Below, one piece after another: positions 35,252 to 43,147 of a DNA stretch of 64,000 nucleotides. Numbering within the stretch: position 1 is the stretch's first letter; every line of letters starts with the position of its first letter. This stretch comes from Eubacterium sp. AF16-48. GTDB lineage: Bacteria; Bacillota; Clostridia; Lachnospirales; Lachnospiraceae. A program made the position numbers and the translations under genes. The notes beneath the pieces are model-generated. The model saw only the letters and a list, made by a program, of their open reading frames with translations, ran no database searches and was not told where the DNA came from. The stretch lies in NCBI RefSeq assembly GCF_003479405.1, contig NZ_QUHB01000005.1, forward strand, positions 127,627 through 191,626. Reading direction: 5' to 3'.

Positions 35252-35329
35252 AATAAAAGCCCGGAAACTGTTATTTACAATAGTATTTTCTAGTCTTTAC
35301 TAGGTTTATAACAATTTCGGGCTTTTATA
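35252..35329 (-). terminator. Terminator after spoVT
   Basis: AAAAGCCCG and CGGGCTTTT arms, with inner TGTTAT/ATAACA pairing, lie just past the spoVT stop; T residues follow on the minus strand. Confidence 0.6.
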
Positions 35330-35334
35330 ATATT

Positions 35335-35883
35335 TTATGCTTCCATCTGGCGTCCGAGAAATTCAGCCGCCACTCCTGCTAACTTCTGCTCCGTGACACT
35401 TACCTTCTGCTTTTCATCCTTTGAAAGAATGATTACGCTTCCTATTATGTCACCTTCACATATTATTGGATAAATAATCTGATCCATCTCAGGTGCTTCC
35501 ATACCTTCAACTATTGGTATAGCCTTTTCAACTCCATTTTCTGTGGTAAGATTTTCCCTTGCTTCTAATAGATTTTCTAATTCCTTACTAATTCCTCTGC
35601 CTATTAATTCCTTTTTGGCTCCTCCTGCTACGGCAATTACCTGATCTCTGTCAGTTATCACTATACGATATCCTGACACCTGTGCAAGACTTTCCGCATA
35701 TTGCTTGGCAAAACTGTCAATTTCACCTATTGGAGAATATTTTTTTAGAATTATTTCTCCTTCTCTATTAGTAAAAATCTCCATGGGATCACCTTCTCTA
35801 ATTCTAAGAGTCCGTCGGATTTCCTTAGGAACTACAACTCTTCCCAAATCGTCTATTCTTCTGACTATACCTGTTGCTTTCAT
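35335..35883 (-). CDS. spoVT: Stage V sporulation regulator SpoVT (AbrB family)
   Basis: A 182-residue transcription factor acting in the forespore downstream of sigma-G. The N-terminal AbrB swapped-hairpin DNA-binding domain (1-50) reads MKATGIVRRIDDLGRVVVPK, then IRRTLRIREGDPMEIF. The C-terminal GAF-like domain (about 55-180) has YRIVITDRDQVIAVAGG and a GDIIGSVIILSKD strand pair. AGGAAAA precedes the ATG. With spoIIE, yabP and yabQ it indicates a lineage with sporulation genes. Confidence 0.92.
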   Translation of the reverse strand: MKATGIVRRIDDLGRVVVPKEIRRTLRIREGDPMEIFTNREGEIILKKYSPIGEIDSFAKQYAESLAQVSGYRIVITDRDQVIAVAGGAKKELIGRGISKELENLLEARENLTTENGVEKAIPIVEGMEAPEMDQIIYPIICEGDIIGSVIILSKDEKQKVSVTEQKLAGVAAEFLGRQMEA

Positions 35884-36121
35884 ATACCCACTTTTCCTCC
35901 ATTATCAAATTTATAGTGATTTTGCTTTTTCTTATGTCTGGCAAAATCCCGTTTTGCTAAATAAAAGCTTTGGAGTTATTATGTGGAAAAATTAAGAAAA
36001 TATTCTTTTATTCTACATATACTACTGTTGAATTTATGTTATTCTGTATCCTTAATATGTATAAATTCTTTTAGCATTTCCATATTAATGCAGGTTACAA
36101 TATGCATAATCTCCTTCCACC

Positions 36122-36664
36122 TTAATAGTTTTCTTCATGTACTTCAAAGTAACTCTTCGGATGATTACATACCGGACATACCTCCGGTGCCTTCGTTCCT
36201 ACCACAATATGTCCACAGTTACGGCATTCCCATACCTTAACTTCACTCTTTTCAAACACCTGTGCAGTTTCAATATTCTTAAGGAGGGCACGATATCTCT
36301 CTTCATGGTGCTTCTCAATCTCTCCTACAGCCCTGAATTTTGCTGCAAGCTCAGGGAATCCTTCTTCCTCAGCTGTTTTCGCAAATCCCTCATACATATC
36401 TGTCCATTCATAATTTTCGCCTTCTGCAGCTGCCGCCAGATTTTCCTTTGTATCACCGATTCCTGCTAATTCCTTGAACCACATCTTTGCATGTTCTTTC
36501 TCGTTATCTGCTGTTTTTAAAAATAAAGCTGACATCTGCTCGTAGCCTTCCTTTTTCGCTACAGAAGCAAAATAGGTATACTTATTTCTTGCCTGTGATT
36601 CCCCTGCAAATGCCTCCTGTAAATTTTTCTCTGTCTGTGTTCCCGCATATTTGTTTGCTGCCAT
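36122..36664 (-). CDS. Possible separate rubrerythrin from an internal start
   Basis: Same frame as the fusion gene. ATG at 36664 ([14 protein letters not shown], the usual beginning of stand-alone rubrerythrin) is preceded by GGAGGTAAAAGAA, a strong ribosome site inside coding sequence. The 180-residue product would hold the diiron domain and C-terminal rubredoxin. Whether it is made is untested. Confidence 0.5.
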   Translation of the reverse strand: MAANKYAGTQTEKNLQEAFAGESQARNKYTYFASVAKKEGYEQMSALFLKTADNEKEHAKMWFKELAGIGDTKENLAAAAEGENYEWTDMYEGFAKTAEEEGFPELAAKFRAVGEIEKHHEERYRALLKNIETAQVFEKSEVKVWECRNCGHIVVGTKAPEVCPVCNHPKSYFEVHEENY

Positions 36665-37303
36665 TTCTTTTACCTCCGTTTTCTTTACTACTTTTTCAAA
36701 ATCTGATGCCGGGTGCTTGCACAAAGGACATATAAAGTCATCCGGTAATTCTTCGCCTACATATTCGTATCCGCAAATTCTGCAACGCCATATTGTCTGA
36801 CCATCCTCCGTCTTTCCAACTTTCTCTGGCTTAGGCTTAATATTATTCTGGTAATAATCATATGTTACTGAAGGAACATTACTTAAAACTTCCATATCAG
36901 TTATCTCACCCATAAACATTGTATGGGAACCTAAATCCTCTGTTTTATTAACTGTTACAGAAATGTATGCATTTGTACCTTCTGTAACATAGTAAATACC
37001 GTTTGAACCTCTGGCACACTTTTCAAATGCTTCAAATTTATTAACATTCCTTCCTGATTGAAAGCCAAAATGTTTGAACAATTCAAACTGTGCATTCTGA
37101 CTCAGGACCGATACTGTGAATTTTCCGGTTCTTTGAATCATATCATGAGTGTAATTTGCTTTGTTAACGCAGATACTTAACTGGTTTGGTTCTGAAGCTG
37201 CCTGAATAGCAGTATTAATGATACAACCATTATCTTTTTCGTCTTCCTTAGCAGTCAGTACAAACAATCCATAACTCAACTTATACATTGCTTTCCTATC
37301 CAT
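36122..37303 (-). CDS. Flavin reductase-rubredoxin-rubrerythrin fusion (with internal start)
   Basis: A 393-residue multidomain redox protein. Residues 1-155: NAD(P)H:flavin reductase fold ([29 protein letters not shown]), as in high-molecular-weight rubredoxin. About 168-205: rubredoxin (CRICG...CPLC). 214-345: rubrerythrin diiron four-helix domain ([31 protein letters not shown]). About 350-393: C-terminal rubredoxin (CRNCG...CPVC). Electrons could pass from NAD(P)H via flavin and rubredoxin to reduce peroxide in one chain. At residue 214 an ATG (36664) has GGAGG 8 bases ahead, so free 180-residue rubrerythrin may also be made. Its start overlaps the PerR-like gene by 8 bases. Confidence 0.9.
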   Translation of the reverse strand: MDRKAMYKLSYGLFVLTAKEDEKDNGCIINTAIQAASEPNQLSICVNKANYTHDMIQRTGKFTVSVLSQNAQFELFKHFGFQSGRNVNKFEAFEKCARGSNGIYYVTEGTNAYISVTVNKTEDLGSHTMFMGEITDMEVLSNVPSVTYDYYQNNIKPKPEKVGKTEDGQTIWRCRICGYEYVGEELPDDFICPLCKHPASDFEKVVKKTEVKEMAANKYAGTQTEKNLQEAFAGESQARNKYTYFASVAKKEGYEQMSALFLKTADNEKEHAKMWFKELAGIGDTKENLAAAAEGENYEWTDMYEGFAKTAEEEGFPELAAKFRAVGEIEKHHEERYRALLKNIETAQVFEKSEVKVWECRNCGHIVVGTKAPEVCPVCNHPKSYFEVHEENY

Positions 37304-37703
37304 ATTTTTCCTCCTTTACCTTCTCCCTGCATTTTGAGCAAATACCTTTAAATGAAATATCATAATCCAAAAATTTAGTTCCATGAGTGTTATGAATTCT
37401 CTCCATCAAGTCCAATATTTCATCCATATCCACATCTGAAACCTCACCGCACTTTACGCATCTGACATGATAGTGATTTTTCAACGTAAAATCGAACCGG
37501 TTCGGTCCATCCGGGACTTCAACCTTTCTTAAAGCACCTTCTTCTACCAATATATCAAGATTTCTATATACAGTTCCTTTTCCAATTGTAGGATATGCTT
37601 CTTTAATAAAATCATACACTTCATTTGCTGTAACATGTCTTTTCATCTCGTATACAGCATTTCGTACCAGATCCTTCTGTATGGTGTTCCTTCTGTTTGT
37701 CAT
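37296..37703 (-). CDS. perR: Fur-family peroxide-type repressor (PerR-like)
   Basis: A 135-residue metalloregulator. A winged-helix DNA-binding half (1-70, [12 protein letters not shown] recognition helix) precedes a metal/dimer half with two structural zinc pairs, Cys82/Cys85 and Cys122/Cys125. Regulatory ligands match PerR: His23, Asp71 (RFDF), His77, His79, and Asp at the DVDMDE position, where Fur has Glu. Peroxide would oxidise a ligand His and release DNA. The gene overlaps the rubrerythrin fusion by 8 bases, so repressor and detoxifier are coupled. A strong promoter and a palindrome lie upstream. Assignment as PerR rather than Fur or Zur is inference from ligands and context. Confidence 0.85.
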   Translation of the reverse strand: MTNRRNTIQKDLVRNAVYEMKRHVTANEVYDFIKEAYPTIGKGTVYRNLDILVEEGALRKVEVPDGPNRFDFTLKNHYHVRCVKCGEVSDVDMDEILDLMERIHNTHGTKFLDYDISFKGICSKCREKVKEEKYG

Positions 37704-37709
37704 TCGTCC

Positions 37710-37778
37710 TCCTTATTAGGATTTATTCTTAATAAGGATTATATATCAGCATTTTAAAATTGTCAACAAGTTGTTGAC
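37710..37778 (-). promoter_or_regulatory. perR operon promoter with operator palindromes
   Basis: Minus strand: TTGACA (37766-37761), 17 bases, TATAAT (37743-37738), a full-consensus promoter. TCCTTATTA (37710-37718) and TAATAAGGA (37730-37738) are exact inverted arms at the start of the transcript and include the ribosome site; the core TTATTCTTAATAA resembles a PerR box. GTCAACAAGTTGTTGAC (37762-37778), an exact palindrome, overlaps the -35. Confidence 0.7.
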
Positions 37779-37881
37779 GATTGCGTTTTTATGATTATGC
37801 AGGGACATGATATTCAGATAATTAATAAACGTAATAGTAATTTGTATATAGCTTTGTTATTTTAAAAAGACATATGTAAAC

Positions 37882-37931
37882 AACCAAGGCGGATTGTCAC
37901 GAATATTTGTCCGCAACAATCCGCCTTGATT
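37882..37931 (-). terminator. Hairpin after the second aldo/keto reductase gene
   Basis: AAGGCGGATTGT (37886-37897) and ACAATCCGCCTT (37916-37927) form a 12-pair GC-containing stem 22 bases past the stop. The T-run is poor. Confidence 0.6.
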
Positions 37932-37952
37932 AAATTCATTCCACCTATAAAA

Positions 37953-38816
37953 CTATAACTTTCCACCATACACAGGGAAACCGCTGCTTGCTCCATAGCT
38001 TTCAATTTTTTTAAAATTCTTTAGAAGCTCCATATCCTCCCTACTAATTTCAAAATCTACATCTCCATTAGTTTTCATATGCTCCGGATTTCCGGTTTTA
38101 GGAAGTGATATGGTTCCCAGCTGTAATGTATATCTGATACACAACTGTGCAACAGAAACGCCATACTTATCTGCCATGTGTTTGATTTCCGGCTGATTTA
38201 ATATCTCGCCATGGGCAATTGGTGAATATGCCTCCACGGCAATATCCTTCTTCTTGCAGAACTCTATAAGTTCCTCCGGTGTATTGCTGATATGGCAAAG
38301 AATCTGGTTTACCATAGGTTTAATTTCTGCCACTTCCAAAAGACTTTCAATATCTTCAATCTGAAAATTTGATACGCCAATAGCCTTTAATTTTCCTGCC
38401 TTGTATGCATCTTCAAGAGCTCTCCAGGCTTCTCTGTTACCCTCTACATATCTGTTTTCAGACTGATTTACCTCTACCCACGGCTGTGGACTATGAATAA
38501 TCATCATGTCAAGATAATCAAGTCCCATCTTCTCCAAAGTCTCATCAATACTTTTAGCAGCTGACTCGTAAGTTTTGTGTTCTGCAGCAACCTTTGATAC
38601 AACAAATAATTCTTCCCTTGGAATTTTGCAGTTTCTGACACCTTCACCAACTCCACGTTCATTTCCGTAAGCCTGTGCAGTATCGATATGTCTGTATCCC
38701 AAATCTACTGCTGCCTTTACTGCCTCTGCCACTTTGTCATCATCTATAAACCACGTTCCCAGTCCTAACTGTGGTATTTTTATGCCATTATTCAATGTAA
38801 TTGTTTTGGTATACAT
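37953..38816 (-). CDS. Aldo/keto reductase (AKR5, 2,5-diketogluconate reductase type)
   Basis: A 287-residue NADPH-dependent carbonyl reductase with the classic tetrad: Asp and Tyr in HIDTAQAYGNE (about 42-52), Lys in VVSKV, His in MIIHSPQPW. Signature GVSNFQ and the C-terminal ISLPKTGN cofactor motif are present. It ends a cluster LysR-flavodoxin-CMD/cupin-AKR on one strand, which suggests shared control in redox or aldehyde stress. Repeat copy B lies just upstream of its ribosome site. The true substrate is unknown. Confidence 0.88.
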   Translation of the reverse strand: MYTKTITLNNGIKIPQLGLGTWFIDDDKVAEAVKAAVDLGYRHIDTAQAYGNERGVGEGVRNCKIPREELFVVSKVAAEHKTYESAAKSIDETLEKMGLDYLDMMIIHSPQPWVEVNQSENRYVEGNREAWRALEDAYKAGKLKAIGVSNFQIEDIESLLEVAEIKPMVNQILCHISNTPEELIEFCKKKDIAVEAYSPIAHGEILNQPEIKHMADKYGVSVAQLCIRYTLQLGTISLPKTGNPEHMKTNGDVDFEISREDMELLKNFKKIESYGASSGFPVYGGKL

Positions 38817-38818
38817 TT

Positions 38819-38875
38819 ATTTCCTCCTAACATAATATGTTGCGCCCACTCCCTCCGGTCAGCGGCAACTCGTCA
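38819..38875 (-). repeat. Dispersed RBS-carrying repeat, copy B (shortened)
   Basis: TTGCGCCCACTCCCTCCGGT and CAGCGGCAACTCGTC match the GC-rich core of copies A and C; the hairpin AAATGAAC-GAA-GTTCATTT part is missing. It fills the junction between the CMD-cupin and aldo/keto reductase genes and carries TTTCCTCC (GGAGGAAA on the minus strand) ahead of the latter. Confidence 0.65.
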
Positions 38876-38885
38876 TATATTATTC

Positions 38886-39653
38886 CTATTTCAATTTTCC
38901 GTATTCTTCGTCTGACACGGCCTCGCACCATTCATTTGATGTTTCTTCTCCCGGAACTTCAACTGCTAAATGGCTAAACCAGCTGTCAGGTGCGGCTCCA
39001 TGCCAATGCTTTACCTCCGGAGGAATATTTATACAATCTCCCGGTTTCATTTCAATGGCTTCTTTTCCTTCCTCCTGGTAGTATCCACGTCCGGCTACAC
39101 ACACAAGAATCTGTCCTCCACCATTCTTTCCATGATGAATATGCCAGTTGTTACGGCAACCCGGCTCAAATGTTACATTGAAAATTCCCACCTGATTGGT
39201 TGATACCGGTGCAAGATAACTCTTTCCTACAAAATACTTAGCAAAGGCATCATTTGGTGCACCAATTGGAAATACCATTTCTTTTGCGTGAGCTCTCATC
39301 GCCTCATCTTCGTAAGGCAAATCCCCTTCATTTACATTCCACACCTCTTTTGCAAGGTTAAAAACTGCCCATCCCTTTGGCCAGCCTGCATAAAAAGCCA
39401 CCTGGGTAATAATTGCAGCAATTTCCTTTTGGGTAACTCCATGGGCCTTGGCATTTTCCAAATGGAATTTAAGAGATGAATCTGTAATTCCTGATGCCAT
39501 AAGTGCCACAACTGTTATAATACTTCTTGTTTTTACGTCTATATCCTGATTGTTCCAATTTTCTCCAAAAAGAACATCATCATTAAAATGTGCAAATTCA
39601 GGAGCAAATTCTCCTAATGCATTTCTTCCTGCTGTCTGTGTTATTTTTGCCAT
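38886..39653 (-). CDS. Carboxymuconolactone decarboxylase-like/cupin fusion protein
   Basis: A 255-residue cytoplasmic protein. Residues 1-125 form an AhpD/CMD-like helical domain (RSIITVVALMASG, FHLENAKAHGVTQKEIAAIITQVAFYAGWP) but lack the CxxC pair of true AhpD. Residues about 150-250 form a cupin barrel (WHIHHGKNGGGQILVCVAGRGYYQEEGK, PPEVKHWHGA) with His ligands for a metal. Both domains often occur in uncharacterised redox or lactone enzymes. The start at 39653 has GAGGAGG; the longer frame to 39731 arises from repeat copy C. It lies in the flavodoxin-AKR operon. Confidence 0.82.
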   Translation of the reverse strand: MAKITQTAGRNALGEFAPEFAHFNDDVLFGENWNNQDIDVKTRSIITVVALMASGITDSSLKFHLENAKAHGVTQKEIAAIITQVAFYAGWPKGWAVFNLAKEVWNVNEGDLPYEDEAMRAHAKEMVFPIGAPNDAFAKYFVGKSYLAPVSTNQVGIFNVTFEPGCRNNWHIHHGKNGGGQILVCVAGRGYYQEEGKEAIEMKPGDCINIPPEVKHWHGAAPDSWFSHLAVEVPGEETSNEWCEAVSDEEYGKLK

Positions 39654-39672
39654 AACAATTTCCTCCTCTAAA

Positions 39673-39766
39673 TGTTTCCTCCATATTGTTGCGCCCCCTC
39701 CCCTTGGTCGGCGGCAGTTCGTCGGAAACATTTATAAAAAATGAACTTCGTTCATTTTGTTTCCTC
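39673..39766 (-). repeat. Dispersed RBS-carrying repeat, copy C
   Basis: TGTTTCCTCC, TTGCGCCCCCTCC, CTTGGTCGGCGGCAGTTCG and AAATGAAC-ttc-GTTCATTT follow copy A closely. It fills the flavodoxin to CMD-cupin junction. On the minus strand it offers GGAGG-ATGAAC, a 7-codon frame, then a second ATG frame that reads into the cupin gene. Confidence 0.7.
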
Positions 39767-39768
39767 CT

Positions 39769-40239
39769 CTATATACTCTTTGCCCAATTTATTATTTCCT
39801 GTTTGGACATGCCATTTAAAACTTTGCCTTCTGTGATTATCGCATCAGGTGCTGATGGCTGTAATTCTTTTACGGTGTTTCCAAATCCGCTTCCTCCTGA
39901 TGTGGCAAACAAGATTATCTTTTTGCCTGAAAAATCATATTTTTCTAAAAATGTATTAATAATTGTTGGTGCAACATACCACCAAACCGGAAATCCTATA
40001 AGAATTTCGTCATAATCCTGAGGATTTATTTCATCTCCTGCTATTTCAGGTCTGATTTTTTTGTCACTCATTTCTACGCTGCTTCTTGATTTTTTATCCA
40101 TCCAGTTAAGGTCTGCCTTTGTATATGGTACCTTTGGTGTGATTTCATATAAATCACTGTTATCTGCTTCTGAAACTATTTCAGCTACTTTTTTTGTTAC
40201 TCCACTTGCACTAAAATATGCTACTAACTTCTTTGCCAT
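39769..40239 (-). CDS. Flavodoxin
   Basis: A 156-residue FMN electron carrier. The phosphate loop SASGVTKKVAE (about 9-19) and flavin-stacking stretches PVWWYVAPTI and ATSGGSGFG are typical of the YwqN/flavodoxin-like group common beside CMD-cupin and aldo/keto reductase genes. GAGGAGG lies before the ATG at 40239; the longer frame to 40287 has no ribosome site. Likely partner proteins are encoded downstream. Confidence 0.85.
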   Translation of the reverse strand: MAKKLVAYFSASGVTKKVAEIVSEADNSDLYEITPKVPYTKADLNWMDKKSRSSVEMSDKKIRPEIAGDEINPQDYDEILIGFPVWWYVAPTIINTFLEKYDFSGKKIILFATSGGSGFGNTVKELQPSAPDAIITEGKVLNGMSKQEIINWAKSI

Positions 40240-40359
40240 AACTAATACCTCCTCATGTTTTTGTATTACACAAAATGGATAAGACAAATTAATTCATCCT
40301 ACCCATTTATTATATACTTTATTTTGTCGTTATGTCTAATACCTATATTGTATGTCTTT

Positions 40360-41238
40360 TTATGCCTTGTAGGCATTAATTTCTTCTATAAATTTACTTA
40401 CTGCCGGTGAATAAGGTATATTCCTTCTCCATGCTATTACAGTGCTTGCCATAATCTCCGGCGACAATGTTTTTTGTACCACCAAATCTTTCCTCCAATA
40501 TCGCATGGCACCTTCAATGGAAATAGGATATCCTAATCCGTTTATAGCCATAACTCCCGCATTTGTCCCTAAATTACTGGTAAAAGCAATATTAAGTCTG
40601 CTAAAGTCCTTTCCGAACCAATTTGCCAATTCACTTTGTATATTGGTTCTTTCCGGCAGTATCAGTGGAAGCTTTAACAAATCTTTTTTTGTAATAACTT
40701 CTTTTTTTGCCAATGGATCATCCACTCTCATGCTTACTACCCAGTGGTCACATCCCTGCATTCTGATGTAATCCATTCCTTCAGTGCTAACGGGCTCAAG
40801 AAACAATCCTATATCCACCAGCCCTTTATTCATCATTTCTGAAATGTTGTCAGCGGTTCCTGTATGTATGGCAAACTGAACTAAAGGGTATTTTTCCTTA
40901 TATTTTTTGCATATTTTTGCCAAGGTTTCCACAGCTATAAATTCGCCACAGCCTATGGTAATTTTCCCTTCTACAGACTCCCTGTTGCCCTTAAATTCAC
41001 TGACAATTTTGTCTTCCAAATCTACCAGTTCCAATGCCCTGCGCTTTAGCAGCAAACCTTCATTAGTCAGGGTAATGCTGTGACCACCTCTGTTAAACAG
41101 CTTTACCCCAAGTTCCTCTTCTAAAGCCGCCAGCTGTCTTGAAAGGGTAGGTTGTGTTATATTAAGCTGCTTAGCCGCTTTGGTAAAACTTTGCTCTTTT
41201 GCCACCATTAAAAAATATCTTAATACTCTCACATCCAT
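40360..41238 (-). CDS. LysR-family transcriptional regulator
   Basis: A 292-residue regulator: winged helix-turn-helix (1-60, MDVRVLRYFLMVAKEQSFTKAAKQL, then QPTLSRQLAALEEELG) and a LysR substrate-binding domain (about 90-290). It lies 120 bases upstream of the flavodoxin gene in the same direction, so it may control the flavodoxin-cupin-AKR genes. LysR proteins often regulate divergent genes, but here both neighbours share its strand. Confidence 0.85.
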   Translation of the reverse strand: MDVRVLRYFLMVAKEQSFTKAAKQLNITQPTLSRQLAALEEELGVKLFNRGGHSITLTNEGLLLKRRALELVDLEDKIVSEFKGNRESVEGKITIGCGEFIAVETLAKICKKYKEKYPLVQFAIHTGTADNISEMMNKGLVDIGLFLEPVSTEGMDYIRMQGCDHWVVSMRVDDPLAKKEVITKKDLLKLPLILPERTNIQSELANWFGKDFSRLNIAFTSNLGTNAGVMAINGLGYPISIEGAMRYWRKDLVVQKTLSPEIMASTVIAWRRNIPYSPAVSKFIEEINAYKA

Positions 41239-41266
41239 AATGTAATTGCCTCCCGGTAATTTAACT

Positions 41267-41911
41267 TTATTTTACCCCATTAGTCCAGTTATTTACTTCC
41301 TCATCTGTGACATTTCCATCAAAACGCTTTCCTGCGGCAATGTTTACATCGGGATATAATTTTTGCAAATCACTTACACTGTGTTCAATTCCACTGCCAC
41401 TGGAAGTACAGAATAAATACACTGTCTTTCCCTTTAAATCGTAGCTTTCAAAAAACGTCTGTATTATTCTCGGTGCCGTTCCCCACCATATAGGGTATCC
41501 TATATAAATAGTATCACTATTTTCTACTTTGCTTAAGTCATTTTTAATTTCCGGTCTGGAGGACTCATCCTTCATTTCCTTATTTGCACGACAATCATCA
41601 TTGCTGTAATCTATATCATCAGAAGTATATTCCTCCTTTGGAATGATTCCCATGGTATCTGTTCCCAATGTTCCGGCAATTTTTTGTGCAACATTTCGGG
41701 TAGTTCCTGTTACTGAAAAAAACAATACTGAGATATTTTTTCCATTTTCGACGGTTGTATTACCTTCAGTTTCACTTTTCTCAGTTGTAGAATTTTCTGT
41801 TGTAACCTCCGTACTGTCTGAGATTTCCTCTGTTGGTTTCTTTGTTTCTCCACAGGCTGCTAAAGGAATCATAAGCACAACTGCCATAATAATTGTAACT
41901 AATTTTTTCAT
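41267..41911 (-). CDS. Surface lipoprotein with flavodoxin domain
   Basis: A 214-residue lipoprotein: signal (1-19), lipobox ending LAAC at Cys20, a Ser/Thr/Glu-rich linker (about 22-58), then a flavodoxin fold with FMN phosphate loop FSVTGTTRNVAQK (about 66-78), IGYPIWWGTAPR and TSSGSGIE. The domain is a close relative of the cytosolic flavodoxin at 39769, yet it faces outward. Extracellular FMN use (extracytosolic electron transfer or flavin storage) is inference. The ribosome site AAAGGAG precedes the ATG, and LysR follows 28 bases downstream. Confidence 0.82.
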   Translation of the reverse strand: MKKLVTIIMAVVLMIPLAACGETKKPTEEISDSTEVTTENSTTEKSETEGNTTVENGKNISVLFFSVTGTTRNVAQKIAGTLGTDTMGIIPKEEYTSDDIDYSNDDCRANKEMKDESSRPEIKNDLSKVENSDTIYIGYPIWWGTAPRIIQTFFESYDLKGKTVYLFCTSSGSGIEHSVSDLQKLYPDVNIAAGKRFDGNVTDEEVNNWTNGVK

Positions 41912-42120
41912 TTAATTGCTCCTTTCAAAAAATTTAAATTACTTTATCTTCTAATGCGTAAAAATTCATTATAACAGGGGTAATGGCAAAAATAAACCAA
42001 TACAGTTTCCCGCTACATTTACTATATTTGCTACAATTGATATATACATAGTGGTGCTGGTTTTCCCAAAGCTTCTGTAAAGTGCTGCACCTGCATTCTT
42101 TTACGCTCAGTTTCTCCTTA

Positions 42121-42275
42121 TCCCCTTCCATTAATAACAGTTCTTCTGCACTGATTTCCTTTAACATGTCATGTTTTATAATCTGCCTTCCCCCATATAT
42201 GGCATAATTAAACACATCTGCAAATCTCACGTTATCTGACATGTACTTTTTGGTTGCTATATCCTTATTTCCCAT
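42121..42275 (-). pseudogene. 5' fragment of an Rpn-family nuclease gene
   Basis: About 51 codons (KDIATKKYMSDNVRFADVFN to AEELLLMEGD) nearly match the start of the intact gene at 46862, then similarity stops abruptly and MATE sequence follows. GAGGGG precedes the ATG at 42275. The fragment lacks all catalytic residues. Its upstream inverted repeat (42509-42552) is shared with the intact copy, but an extra stretch of roughly 190 bases lies between. Confidence 0.8.
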
Positions 42276-42508
42276 ATAACACCCCTCGTATAATAATTTT
42301 ATAGACCTCATTCAAAGAGGCTATAGACTTATTTTTTTATGATGCAGGTGTTGGATGAATTGTTGGGCATCCATTTTTACCCACATAGTTAATAAGTTAC
42401 TTTATAGTCATGGTCCCAGATGTTACAATAAGTTCTATAAGAACTGTAGCTATGGTCACTGCTTTATCACCCCAGCAAAGCTTATGCTTTCCTTTGATAT
42501 TATTTCGA

Positions 42509-42552
42509 GGTGTATACTATTAGTTTTTCTTAATCTCTTTATAGTATACACA
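42509..42552. repeat. Inverted repeat upstream of Rpn fragment
   Basis: GGTGTATACTAT (42509-42520) and ATAGTATACAC (42541-42551) enclose a 20-base T-rich loop. The same repeat, with about 60 bases of near identity, recurs at 47843-47886 ahead of the intact Rpn gene. It marks the element's outer part or a shared regulatory hairpin. Confidence 0.7.
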
Positions 42553-43147
42553 GGATATAAAAAAATACAATAGTGAGGATAAAAATTCCGTAACGAAGAG
42601 TAACTGTTGCCCTATTATGCTTTCCGGCACCTATGTTTTGAGCTGATAATGCCGAAACTGTAAACAACATGGTAGATGGTACTAAGAATACCATACCTAT
42701 GAATTTTTCAACGATACCTACCGCTGCTGCAGCCCCTAAATTCATTCCACCAATAAAAATATAATCTAAAACAATATTTGCCATGCATGCCACTGCAATA
42801 AAATACATTGGACTCTTTGAGTCACCTAACCCGCGAAATATTGAACTTATTATATTATAATCAGTAATAAAAGGAATCCCAATAAAACATATGGTTAAAT
42901 AAGCTACAGTTTCAGAAACTGCCTTCTCAGGAGTGGACGTTAAACCCACAATGGGCTTAACAGTAGCTAATAAAACAAATCTGCCATTCCGTACAATGTC
43001 TGTTAAAAATATGACAATAAATATGGCAATGAAAAATATACAATATTTTTTAATACACTTCCTGTTGTTAAATCTCTTTCCATTTTGTTCTCCTATTTTC
43101 TTCACATTATATGTTATTTCATTATTAAACGCAAAACCCACCCTGAT

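Larger units (their letters stand above)
41969..43083 (-). pseudogene. MATE efflux transporter, decayed and split by an Rpn-type insertion
   Basis: Start ATG 43083 with AGGAG, reading MERDLTTGSVLKNIVYFSLP, typical of MATE. Frame then stops at a TAA where LLSYF-L-QTLYGMADLF is expected (a TTA to TAA change). Internal deletions remove the segments after MADLF and after GGMNLGAAA; the next block is AVGIVEKFIGMVFL, then ALSAQNIGAGKHNRATVTLRYG (to about 42573). An Rpn fragment intervenes, and the MATE frame resumes as AGAALYRSFGKTSTTMYISIVANIVNVAGNC and ends at 41969. A 200-residue open frame (42539-43141) exists only through deletions and wrong-frame starts. It cannot make a transporter. Confidence 0.8.

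Noticed and set aside
39653..39731. 26-residue N-terminal extension of the CMD-cupin protein
   Set aside because: It is encoded by the dispersed repeat and has no family similarity; GAGGAGG stands before the ATG at 39653.
42539..43141. Open frame of 200 codons ending the MATE region
   Set aside because: Its first part reads a shifted frame of the true MATE start and it is open only thanks to deletions; treated as pseudogene.
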